A stretch of 40,210 bases of DNA from an uncultured Bacteroidota bacterium (lineage in GTDB: Bacteria > Bacteroidota > Bacteroidia > AKYH767-A > 2013-40CM-41-45), in contig CALMQM010000003.1 of the NCBI GenBank assembly GCA_937871435.1, positions 1-40,210 of the forward strand, read 5' to 3'. Below the pieces are notes generated by a model that was not told where the DNA came from, did no database searches, and was given only the letters and a program-made list of their open reading frames with translations. Position 1 is the stretch's first letter. Every line of letters begins with the position of its first letter. The translations under genes and the position numbers were made by a program. Positions 1 through 8,498 of this stretch are shown piece by piece.

Positions 1-1
1 T

Positions 2-1330
2 CTTACTGCCGGTTCTTATACTTACAACGTAACTGATGCTAACGGATGTACAGCTTCTTGTTCAGTGACAATCACTGAGCCTGCTGCATTGGTTGCTACA
101 TGTTCAGTTGTATCTCATGTTTCTTGTAATGGTGGAACTGACGGATCAGCTTCAGTAAGCGCTTCCGGTGGTACTGCTCCATACACTGGAACAGGTACCT
201 TCACAGGGCTTGCTGCCGGTTCTTATTCTTACAATGTAACTGATGCAAACGGTTGCACAGCTTCTTGTAATGTAGATATCAACGAGCCAGCTGCTCTTGT
301 AGCTTCTGCTACATCTACTCCTGCTTCTTGCCCAACTTGTTCTGACGGTACAGTTTCTATCGCTTCAGTTACAGGTGGTACACCAGCATATTCTTACACT
401 AACCTCACTGGTCTTCTGCCAGGCACTTATTGCATCACAGTAACTGATGCGAATGGTTGCTCAACTCAGGCTTGTGCTACTGTTGGTGCAACTGCTTGCA
501 GCCTTGTAGCTACATGTTCAGTTAACTCTAACGTTTCTTGTAACGGTGGATCTGATGGATCTGTAACTGTTAGCGCTTCTGGTGGTACTGCTCCATTCAC
601 AGGAACAGGTACTTTCTCAGGTCTTGCTGCCGGTTCTTATACTTATGTTGTAACTGATGCAAATAGCTGTTCATCTTCTTGCACAGTAACAATCACTGAG
701 CCTGCAGTTCTTGTAGCTACATGTTCAGTTGTATCTAACGTTTCTTGCAACGGCGGAAATGATGGTTCAGCATCTGTAAGTGCTTCAGGCGGTACTGCTC
801 CTTATAGCGGAACAGGTACATTCACCGGTCTTGCTGCAGGTTCTTATACTTACAACGTGTCTGACGCGAACGGATGTACTGCTTCTTGTTCAGTGACTAT
901 CACTGAGCCGGCTGCATTGTCTGCTTCAGCGAATGCAGGTTCAATTGCTTGTTTCGGTGGTTCAGCTTCAGTTGTAATCAGCGCTACAGGTGGTACTGCT
1001 CCATATTCAGGAACAGGAACATTTAACCAGTTTGCCGGTACTGTTACATATACTGTAACTGATGCTAACGGTTGTTCAGCTACAACTGATGTAACTCTCA
1101 CTGAGCCTACAAAAGTTGAAGGAACAACATCTACAGTTGCTGCTAACTGCGGATTTAATGATGGTTCTGCTACCGTAACTGCTTCAGGTGGTACTGGTTC
1201 TTATACTTACTCATGGGCACCGGGTGGTCAAACTACAGCTACAGCAACTAACCTTGCTGGCGGAACTTATGTAGTTACTATCACTGATGCAAATGGATGT
1301 ACTGGTTCTGCAACTGCTGTTGTAGGTGGA
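2..1330 (+). repeat. 207-bp tandem repeat array encoding SprB-type domains
   Basis: The repeat is visible at DNA level. The segment reading TCTTGCTGC (GLAAGSY codons) occurs at 1 (as TCTTACTGC), 622 and 829, and GGAACAGGTAC occurs at 188, 602 and 809. These spacings are exact multiples of 207 bp (69 codons). A more divergent unit fills the register between 188 and 602. The next unit, with GGAACAGG at 1010, is two codons shorter, and the units after it are more diverged. Such arrays are prone to recombination and to assembly collapse. Confidence 0.88.
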
Positions 1331-2932
1331 GTAGGTTCTGGTCCGGATCCAGCTGGTCCGATTTCTGGTCCTGCAGGCGCTTGCCGTAACAGTTCAGGAA
1401 TTGTTTACTCAATTGCTCCGGTTGCTGGTGCCAGTTCATACATCTGGTCATTGCCAGGTGGTGTAACAGGTTCTTCTACTACAAACAGTATTACTGTTGC
1501 CTTCGGTCCGGCTTCTGGTCCAGGAGCATTCAACGGTGGTTTCATTTGTGTAACTCCTGTAAATGCTTGTGGTAACGGTACTGCGGCTTGCTTGAACATT
1601 CCGGTTCTTACAGTTAAACCAGGTTTACCAAGTCTGATTTCAGGTACATTCCCTTCATGCGGACCTGCTACCTACACTTATTCTGTTTCTCCGATCGCTA
1701 ACGCTACAAACTATGTTTGGACTGTTACCGGTGCTGGTGTTTCTATCGTAAGTGGTCAGGGTACTAACAGTATCCAGGTATTCATCCCGGCTGGTATGGG
1801 TCAAGGTACTATCTCAGTGTATGGTCAAAACTGTGTAGGAAATGGTTCTGCACGTTCTACTTACCTGACTGGTGTACCAACTCACTCTAATGCTCTTGTT
1901 GGTCCTGGATTCGTATGTGCAGGTACAACTGGTGTAGCTTACTCTATGGGCCCTGTAAACGGTGCTACAAGCTATATCTGGTCTATCACAGGAAATGCTT
2001 CTATCGCAACTTCCAGTGGTCCTTCTTGTACAGTTGATTTCTCTCCAACATGGACAACAGGTGTACTTTCTGTAACAACTTCTAACTCTTGCGGTTCGTT
2101 CACAAGAACTTACACTCTGCAGTCTACTCCAGCTCAACCTGGAAGTATTTCTGGTCCTGGAAGCAACCTTTGCGGACAGTCTGGTGTAACGTATTCAATT
2201 GCTGCCGTAGCAGGTGCAACCGGATATACATGGACAGTTCCTGCAGGTGTTACTCCAACAACTCCGTTGACTGGAACATCCATCACTGTTAACTTCACAG
2301 CTGGTTTCACAAACACAGGTAATATCTGTGTATCTGCAACTAACTCATGTGGAACAGGAACAGCTCGTTGTTACTCTGTAACTGCCCGTCCGGCTGCTGC
2401 TGGAACAATCACTGGTCCTTCACCAGTATGTAAAACTTCAACTCAGGTTTACAGCATTTCTCCTGTTGCCGGTGCTGCAAGTTATACATGGTCTGTGACA
2501 GGTGGTGCTTCAATCATCCCTGGCGGAACTTCTGCTACTATCAACTTCAATACTGCATTGTCAAGTTCTGCAACTGTGAAAGTAAACGCGAACAACGCTT
2601 GTGGCGCTGGTCAACCAGGTCAGAAGATTGTTTCTGTTAACCTCGGTTGCCGTACAGCTCAGGAAGAACTGTCTGCTGTTCCAGCACTCAGCGCTTACCC
2701 GAACCCAACAAGCGGTATCTTCACATTGAACTTCAATGCTGATGTTAAGGCTAAATACACTGTGAAAGTGGTTGACCTCATCGGTAATGTAGTAATCAGT
2801 GATGTTGTTAGTGCTGTTGAAGGTGTTAACATGAAGGATCTTGATCTCAGCAAAGCTGCTAAAGGAATGTACTTACTGTCTCTCGAAAACGAAAGCGGTA
2901 ACGTACAAACTCTGCGCATCGTAGTTGAGTAA
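2..2932 (+). CDS. Giant SprB-repeat / PKD-like adhesin with T9SS type A sorting domain (5' end outside window)
   Basis: This is the C-terminal part of a large cell-surface or secreted repeat protein. The frame is open to the window's left edge and already reads repeat sequence there, so the true start lies upstream. From about 2 to 1330 it consists of SprB-type repeats of about 69 residues, with recurring motifs such as SCNGGxDGS, GTGTFTGLAAGSY, VTDANGC and VTITEP. From about 1345 to 2650 there are about five PKD-like repeats of roughly 85-90 residues, each with motifs like GPxxVC, YSIxPVxGAxxYxW and NxCGxG. The last 80 residues, beginning YPNPTSGIF, are a type A T9SS sorting domain ending TLRIVVE. 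SprB-family adhesins move along the surface in gliding Bacteroidota, but similar repeats also occur in non-gliders. Codon use is strongly biased (GCT, TCT, ACT, CGT, AAC), suggesting high expression. A perfect terminator follows the stop codon. Confidence 0.93.
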   Translation, partial: LTAGSYTYNVTDANGCTASCSVTITEPAALVATCSVVSHVSCNGGTDGSASVSASGGTAPYTGTGTFTGLAAGSYSYNVTDANGCTASCNVDINEPAALVASATSTPASCPTCSDGTVSIASVTGGTPAYSYTNLTGLLPGTYCITVTDANGCSTQACATVGATACSLVATCSVNSNVSCNGGSDGSVTVSASGGTAPFTGTGTFSGLAAGSYTYVVTDANSCSSSCTVTITEPAVLVATCSVVSNVSCNGGNDGSASVSASGGTAPYSGTGTFTGLAAGSYTYNVSDANGCTASCSVTITEPAALSASANAGSIACFGGSASVVISATGGTAPYSGTGTFNQFAGTVTYTVTDANGCSATTDVTLTEPTKVEGTTSTVAANCGFNDGSATVTASGGTGSYTYSWAPGGQTTATATNLAGGTYVVTITDANGCTGSATAVVGGVGSGPDPAGPISGPAGACRNSSGIVYSIAPVAGASSYIWSLPGGVTGSSTTNSITVAFGPASGPGAFNGGFICVTPVNACGNGTAACLNIPVLTVKPGLPSLISGTFPSCGPATYTYSVSPIANATNYVWTVTGAGVSIVSGQGTNSIQVFIPAGMGQGTISVYGQNCVGNGSARSTYLTGVPTHSNALVGPGFVCAGTTGVAYSMGPVNGATSYIWSITGNASIATSSGPSCTVDFSPTWTTGVLSVTTSNSCGSFTRTYTLQSTPAQPGSISGPGSNLCGQSGVTYSIAAVAGATGYTWTVPAGVTPTTPLTGTSITVNFTAGFTNTGNICVSATNSCGTGTARCYSVTARPAAAGTITGPSPVCKTSTQVYSISPVAGAASYTWSVTGGASIIPGGTSATINFNTALSSSATVKVNANNACGAGQPGQKIVSVNLGCRTAQEELSAVPALSAYPNPTSGIFTLNFNADVKAKYTVKVVDLIGNVVISDVVSAVEGVNMKDLDLSKAAKGMYLLSLENESGNVQTLRIVVE

Positions 2933-2946
2933 TCGATTCTCAGAAT

Positions 2947-2989
2947 AAAAAAAGAAGTCCTTCCCATTGGGAAGGACTTCTTTTTTTTT
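2947..2989 (+). terminator. Strong intrinsic terminator after the SprB-repeat gene
   Basis: A perfect inverted repeat (2947-2965 pairing with 2969-2987, three-base loop ATT) is followed by a run of T. The G+C-containing core is GAAGTCCTTCCC against GGGAAGGACTTC. It begins 15 bases after the TAA stop. The A-run on its left side means it could also act on the minus strand, but no gene ends there on that strand. Confidence 0.9.
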
Positions 2990-3464
2990 ATTTGGGTAAC
3001 ATGAAAAAGAGTAATTAAATTTTTTTCGTCATGAATCTTAAGTCTGTTCAACTTTTTATTTCATTTATCAATTTGTTTAATCTGTCTTGAAATTAGAGGG
3101 GCTGTTAGTTTTTTTCTCTTGAGTGCATCATCCATTCTCATTTGAGGTTATTTCAATTCGTGTATTGGTAAATATATGTTCGGTAAAATGTTACAAGAGA
3201 ATTCTATTTGATGCCTTCACTCAATTTCTTGTTTACAAAATAAAATGTTTATTGATTTTTTAATTGATATGAGGATGAGCCCGGCTTTTTTGTTTTGATT
3301 TCTTTTTCATTTACCAACTAAAATATACCGTCCGCCAAAAGCTGAATCCAATAAAGGGATTTATGTTGTATATTGAAATAGAAACCGGCATATCATTTTT
3401 TTGCATGATAGATTTGGGAAATGAGTTTTGTTGCCGGGTTTAATAACCAATCAATGCTTGCAGA
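2990..3464. other. AT-rich intergenic region without a recognised gene
   Basis: These 475 bases separate the adhesin terminator from the next exoprotein gene. I see no credible ORF, tRNA or long inverted repeat. A TAGATTTG at 3409-3416 fits the Bacteroidota -7 consensus TAnnTTTG, but no TTG lies at the expected distance upstream, so a promoter there is only possible. The region may hold a long 5' leader. Confidence 0.5.
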
Positions 3465-6400
3465 ATGAGATTTCATGAGAATTACGGAATCAGCATTATA
3501 AACAAAAAGAGTTTAGTAAAATTCTTTGTGCTTATTATTTGCGTTCTCTCATTTGAGAAGATGGATGCACAGACAGTGACTCTGCTTTCTCCGACAGGCG
3601 CCGGAGGATTTGAGTCGGGCACAACATTTTCAGCGAACGGTTGGACGGAAATCCAACCTGCAGGGGATAATCGCAAATGGCAGGTCGGAACAGCCGCCGG
3701 CTCGCAAGGTGGTACACGGGCAGCTTATGTTGGTTCATCAAGCAACAACAATGGTATTAATGCGGCAAAAGTGGATCACTTTTACAGGGATCTGGTAGTG
3801 CCTGCTAATGCCGTGAATGTTCAACTGAACTTTTATATAAAGCAAACAACAACTGATGATACCTATGATTATTTGTATGTGTTTACTACAAGTACTTCTA
3901 ATACTCCGGTAGCAGGAACGGTTCCCGGTGGAGGATATACACAAAGGTTTGTAAACACATCAACTTCTTATTCCGCTTTTACTGCAGTACCAACCATTAA
4001 CCTTTCTTCTGTTGCAGGCACAACAGTGAGGCTTGTCTTCACATTTGTTTCGGATGGAGTGAGTCCTCATGCTAATCCGGCAATCGATAATATATCATTT
4101 ACTTATGTGAATCCACAGGCTTGCACAGGAACGCCAGGTCCGGGGAACACGATTGCATCAATTGCCAATCCTGTTTGCACCGGCACATCTGTCGTACTAT
4201 CCTTGCAAAACCAGTCCTTTGATACAGGACTGAGTTATCAGTGGGAGTCTTCTTCCAATGGTACAAGCTGGAATATTATTCCAGCAGCCCAATCATCGAC
4301 TTATACAACTACAGCTCTCAGTACAACTTATTACAGAAATAAAGTGACCTGCAATAACTCCGGTCAGAATACTTATTCAACCGCGGTGCAGGTTCAATCC
4401 ATCGATTGTGTTTCCATGCAAAACGGAAGTATTACCAGTTGTTCCGCCAAATTCTATGATAGTGGAGGATCCGGTGGGTCGTATACAACGTATGAGGATT
4501 ATACATACACTTTTTATCCTACTCCTGGTAATAAGATTCGTGTTGTGTTCAATGCCTTCGATACGGAAAGTGGCTATGATTTCCTCACCATCCATGATGG
4601 AAATTCTGTTGGAGCTACACAACTTTTTTCCGGTTCGGGTTCCACACTACCGGGAACATTTACTTCATCCGCCGCGGACGGGAGTCTCACATTTCATTTT
4701 GTAAGTGATGGTTCTATCAGTTATACCGGATGGGATGCAACAATTTCCTGCCTGCCAATTCCGGCCTGTACAGGAAGTCCGGCTGCCGGAACCGTCACCG
4801 GTACAAGTACATTGTGCGCGGGGACTTCAACTGTACTCACAGCTTCCGGTGTAAGCACAGGATTTTCAGGTTTGCAATACCAATGGCAGGAATCAGATGA
4901 CAATGGTGTAACAGATAACTGGGCTGCAGTGGTAAGTGGGAGCGGGGCAACCGGCACTTCTTATACCAGTCCGGTTATGGTGAATTCAATTTATTACAGG
5001 ATGCTTGTGACCTGTTCCAACAGTAGTCAGTCATCCGCTTCACCCGGTGCATTGATCACTGTGAATCCATTGCCCGTTGTGAATCTGGCTGCGTCTTCAA
5101 CTATGATTTGTGGAACTGGGAGTGTGAATTTGAATGGCTTTGGAGCAAACTCTTATTCCTGGTCACCGGCTACAGGCTTGAATGTCACTACAGGTCCCAG
5201 TGTTATCGCCAGTCCTTCGGCTTCAACAACCTATACTGTTACAGGTACAACGAATTCTTGCAATGGAACTGCGTCAGTAACAATTAGTGTGTATCAAGCT
5301 GTGGGTAGTGTTAGTACTTCAGCTGACACAACTCAGGGGTGCGATCCCCTCACTACAGTTTTACATGCGAGTGCATGTTTGAACACCACTCCTACATTTA
5401 CAATTGATTCTTCTTCGACAAATTATTCGCCGTCCGGAGCTACCGGATTTCTTACCATGTCGAGTGCTGACGATGGATTCGCAAGTATTAATCTGCCTTT
5501 TAGTTTTAATTATTTTGGAAACACGTATACATCAGCATATGTTTCCACAAATGGTTTTCTCTCGTTCGGAACGAGTTCAACGACTCTTACAGCACAGTTG
5601 ATTCCCAATTCAACAACACCAAATAATATCGTTGCACTATGCTGGAATGATTTGCTTCATTCCGGAACTTCCACCGGTGTCGATACATTTACGGTCGGAA
5701 GTGTGGGAAGCAGAAAATTTGTGATTCGTTTCAATGCAGGTGCAGTTGCATTTTATAACATCGGTTCACAGACCGGTTCATTCGGTGGAAAAATAATTCT
5801 GCACGAAGGGACTAATAAGATTGAATTGAGAATTGATGTCATGAATATGGGAGTAATTACCGGAAGATTGAAAACACTCGGTGTGGAAAATTCGGATGGA
5901 ACCATAGGTATTGCCATGGCGGATAAAAATTATACTGACTGGAGTGTTTCCGGTCCTGTTACCTATGGATTTACTCCAGGCTTCAATTGTTCAGGTTCCG
6001 CGGGGATGAGTTATGCCTGGTTGCCTGCAACACAATTGACGAATGCGAATACTGCCAATCCGAATGTAACCTCATTAACTGCAAATACAACTTATACAGT
6101 TACTGCAACAAGCAGTTCAGGATGTAGCGCCACAAAAACTATTTCGCTGACGGTTTTTCCGCAACCTGCGGCTCCAACAATTTCAGCAAACGGCCCTTTG
6201 TCCTTCTGCCCGGGAGGAAATGTGATACTTACTTCTTCATCTCCGTCCAACAATCATTGGAGCACAGGTGAAACAAGTGTCTCGATCAATGTAAATTCTT
6301 CACAAGCCATTACCTTGTATACAACTGCCGGATTGTGTGCATCACAAATTAGTTCTTCTACAATTGTTCGGTATGATACAATTCAGCCACTGATCACAAT

Positions 6401-7685
6401 TTTAGGTGGAGGAGCATCTTTGTGCGGTGGAACCCGCGATTTGATTGCGGATGGCTCGCCACAGTATGTAAGCTGGAACTGGAGTACGAATGAAACGACA
6501 CAAGGAATCAATGTTAATTCAGCGGGCACTTATTCAGTGGTCACAACAGATTTAAATGGTTGTATTGAGCATAACGCTTTTGTTCTCTATCCAGGTACTG
6601 CGCCTGTAGCACCAATCATTTCCACATCCAGTGCATTGCAGGTATGTAACAATGATCTCGTTACGATACAATCGGATTTAAGCGACAACATAGTATGGTC
6701 CCCAACTTTTGATAATTCAGCTTCGATTACTTATAATTTATCTCCTCCCGGAAGTTATGATTTCTTTGTTACCAGAGATTCATTGGGATGTTATTCGGAA
6801 TCGAATCATCTCACTTTTACGGTAAATCCGGTTCCTGAAATTTATTCATTCCTTCCCGCAGATTCCGCTTGTCCGGGCGATATTGTAACTCTGTCCGGAT
6901 CCGGATTTTCAGGCGTGACCGGAATTTCTTTTAACGGTGTTAATGTTGTTGCATTTAATGTCATGGACGATTATACCATTGAGGCTACAATTCCGGACGG
7001 CGCCAGTTCAGGACCTGTAATATTAACGGATAATGTAACAGGTTGTATTGGAGTAGGACCGGTGTTCAATATTAAGAGCAGTTGCGTTTCTACTGTTACA
7101 CTGCAGTTGAAATTATATCTGCAGGGATATTATTTATCCGGAGGTTCCATGAATGCCGCATTATACAATGCAGGAGTGAGCTTGTCTTCCCTGGATTGTG
7201 ATACCATTCATGTTTGTCTGATGGATGCGAATACTTTTGCAACGGTGGAATGTTCGGAGGTAATTTTATCTGTCGATGGAATCGCGTCGTGTGAATTTTC
7301 GCCCTTGACAAACAATCAGGATTATTTCATCCGTGTAACTCATCGGAGTGCATTGGAAACATGGTCTTCGGCCTTGGTAAAAATGCAATCACTCACAAAT
7401 TATGATTTTAGTGCTGATGCTACGAACGCGTATGCCTCTAATGAAGTTGAAGTGGAACCCGGTGTTTGGGCTTTCTGGAACGGAGATGTTTCTGATGGTA
7501 ACACCACCGGCTTTCAGGATGGATTTGTCGAATCCAGCGATTACAGTGCGATAGAAAACGGATCACAATCATTCCTGTTTGGATATGAAGTGCAGGATAT
7601 CACGGGTGATGGATTGGTTGAATCTTCCGACTATGGAATGATTGAAAACAATAGTCAGCTCTTTATTATTTCTGCTCATCCATAA
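3465..7685 (+). CDS. Multidomain secreted protein with CUB domain, Ig/PKD-like domains and a dockerin-like C-terminal module
   Basis: A 1406-residue exported protein. An N-terminal hydrophobic signal (about residues 15-36, ending MDAQ) follows a rather long polar start. Residues of about 45-217 look like a MAM or jelly-roll type domain. An Ig-like segment follows, then a CUB-like domain (about 315-429, with YDFLTIHDG and SDGSxxYTGWDA). Further Ig/PKD-like segments (SYSWSPATGL, TTYTVTATSS) surround a module near 650-850 containing FNYFGNTYTSAYVSTNGF and LHEGTNKIELRI, which resembles extracellular beta-rich domains common in Bacteroidota. An IPT/TIG-like segment (SFLPADSACPGDIVTLSGSG) precedes residues 1211-1406, a module shared with the partial gene at the right edge of the window. 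That module has two Asp-rich loops (starting at residues 1341 and 1378, the latter DITGDGLVESSDY). No type A PNP motif is present, so the shared module may replace the usual sorting domain. Substrate and partner are unknown. Confidence 0.88.
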   Translation: MRFHENYGISIINKKSLVKFFVLIICVLSFEKMDAQTVTLLSPTGAGGFESGTTFSANGWTEIQPAGDNRKWQVGTAAGSQGGTRAAYVGSSSNNNGINAAKVDHFYRDLVVPANAVNVQLNFYIKQTTTDDTYDYLYVFTTSTSNTPVAGTVPGGGYTQRFVNTSTSYSAFTAVPTINLSSVAGTTVRLVFTFVSDGVSPHANPAIDNISFTYVNPQACTGTPGPGNTIASIANPVCTGTSVVLSLQNQSFDTGLSYQWESSSNGTSWNIIPAAQSSTYTTTALSTTYYRNKVTCNNSGQNTYSTAVQVQSIDCVSMQNGSITSCSAKFYDSGGSGGSYTTYEDYTYTFYPTPGNKIRVVFNAFDTESGYDFLTIHDGNSVGATQLFSGSGSTLPGTFTSSAADGSLTFHFVSDGSISYTGWDATISCLPIPACTGSPAAGTVTGTSTLCAGTSTVLTASGVSTGFSGLQYQWQESDDNGVTDNWAAVVSGSGATGTSYTSPVMVNSIYYRMLVTCSNSSQSSASPGALITVNPLPVVNLAASSTMICGTGSVNLNGFGANSYSWSPATGLNVTTGPSVIASPSASTTYTVTGTTNSCNGTASVTISVYQAVGSVSTSADTTQGCDPLTTVLHASACLNTTPTFTIDSSSTNYSPSGATGFLTMSSADDGFASINLPFSFNYFGNTYTSAYVSTNGFLSFGTSSTTLTAQLIPNSTTPNNIVALCWNDLLHSGTSTGVDTFTVGSVGSRKFVIRFNAGAVAFYNIGSQTGSFGGKIILHEGTNKIELRIDVMNMGVITGRLKTLGVENSDGTIGIAMADKNYTDWSVSGPVTYGFTPGFNCSGSAGMSYAWLPATQLTNANTANPNVTSLTANTTYTVTATSSSGCSATKTISLTVFPQPAAPTISANGPLSFCPGGNVILTSSSPSNNHWSTGETSVSINVNSSQAITLYTTAGLCASQISSSTIVRYDTIQPLITILGGGASLCGGTRDLIADGSPQYVSWNWSTNETTQGINVNSAGTYSVVTTDLNGCIEHNAFVLYPGTAPVAPIISTSSALQVCNNDLVTIQSDLSDNIVWSPTFDNSASITYNLSPPGSYDFFVTRDSLGCYSESNHLTFTVNPVPEIYSFLPADSACPGDIVTLSGSGFSGVTGISFNGVNVVAFNVMDDYTIEATIPDGASSGPVILTDNVTGCIGVGPVFNIKSSCVSTVTLQLKLYLQGYYLSGGSMNAALYNAGVSLSSLDCDTIHVCLMDANTFATVECSEVILSVDGIASCEFSPLTNNQDYFIRVTHRSALETWSSALVKMQSLTNYDFSADATNAYASNEVEVEPGVWAFWNGDVSDGNTTGFQDGFVESSDYSAIENGSQSFLFGYEVQDITGDGLVESSDYGMIENNSQLFIISAHP

Positions 7686-7756
7686 TGCTTTTACAAGGCA
7701 GGAACCTTACCCGGATTTTGTCGGATTGAAATTATTTGAGCTGGCCGTTGAAAAAT

Positions 7757-8383
7757 TCAATCACGGATGATTTTGTATGTTTCAATTCCGGTTTTGTTTT
7801 CAAGTACAACCAAATATATTCCTGTTGGAAATTTTTCCAGAGATAATACATTCTGAAAATCTTCGAATGGTTTTTCTAGTAGCAACAGACCTTTGAAATC
7901 GTAAATTTTTATCAATGTATTTTCATTTACTTTTTCATCAGAATAAAAATAAGAAATACCATTTAGCGCCGGATTTTGAAATCGAAGGGAATTGGATTGA
8001 TCCGTTAAGGTGTGAATATCAGTGGTGGATAGTTTGGTCCAGGAATAATTTAACAATGTGTTTCTCCGGGCAGCACAGAGATCTGAGATCAACAGAAAAT
8101 ACAAATTGTTCCCGGAAATGGTAAAAGTATAGACAGCGGTATCTGTACAAAAAGAAGCGCCGGGAATATCAAAAATGTAGATCTGGTTGGACAATGTGGT
8201 GTATAGGCTTAAAGGTTGAAAGCCGGATCCGGTTGTTGAATAAAATATAGTATCTGTTCCGTATTGAAAAAACAGATTAATACTTGGTGGATTTGTGCCG
8301 AGCCAGGTGGTGTTTTGTAAACTCTGTGTTTTTCCATTTATAACGAACAGATAAAAGAGACAGGAGATAATAATCTTTTTCAT
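7757..8383 (-). CDS. Small exported protein with T9SS type A-like C-terminal domain
   Basis: A 208-residue protein. The start is set at the ATG at 8383, which opens a clear signal peptide (MKKIIISCLFYLFVINGKTQ); the open frame extends further upstream into smc but reads as non-coding there. The mature part (about 20-125) begins TTWLG and ends near YSWTKL, loosely recalling lipocalin-like META or DUF families, but I cannot assign it. The last 80 residues (NENTLIKIYDFKGLLLLEK, FPTGIYLVVLENKTG, YKIIRD) match a type A sorting domain, although the usual YPNP is replaced by FQNPALNG. It lies downstream of smc on the same strand but is separated by the smc terminator, so it is probably transcribed on its own. 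It converges with the large exoprotein gene across 71 bases. Confidence 0.82.
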   Translation of the reverse strand: MKKIIISCLFYLFVINGKTQSLQNTTWLGTNPPSINLFFQYGTDTIFYSTTGSGFQPLSLYTTLSNQIYIFDIPGASFCTDTAVYTFTISGNNLYFLLISDLCAARRNTLLNYSWTKLSTTDIHTLTDQSNSLRFQNPALNGISYFYSDEKVNENTLIKIYDFKGLLLLEKPFEDFQNVLSLEKFPTGIYLVVLENKTGIETYKIIRD

Positions 8384-8455
8384 CTCAATTATTTTATTTC
8401 GAAAATAATATGGATATGAAAAGTTAATAAGGGCATACGTCATGTAAGCCACAAA

Positions 8456-8481
8456 AAAAAGCCTCCGACTGGAGGCTTTTT
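8456..8481 (-). terminator. Intrinsic terminator of smc
   Basis: The stem AAAAAGCCTCC / GGAGGCTTTTT with loop GACT lies 18 bases past the smc stop codon. Read on the minus strand it is followed by a run of eight T. The near-symmetric A and T tracts would permit activity in both directions. Confidence 0.85.
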
Positions 8482-8498
8482 CAATAAAGTGAATAGGA

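Noticed and set aside
2-1330. CRISPR-like array
   Set aside because: The regular spacing is that of in-frame protein repeats of 207 bp without short direct repeats and unique spacers.
2695-3051. 118-codon minus-strand frame over the end of the adhesin gene and its terminator
   Set aside because: It reads through the terminator hairpin and is antisense to the sorting domain; no independent support.
3409-3416. TAGATTTG as a promoter of the CUB-domain exoprotein
   Set aside because: The -7 element fits but no TTG is found at 19-20 bases upstream; one half-site alone is expected by chance in AT-rich DNA.
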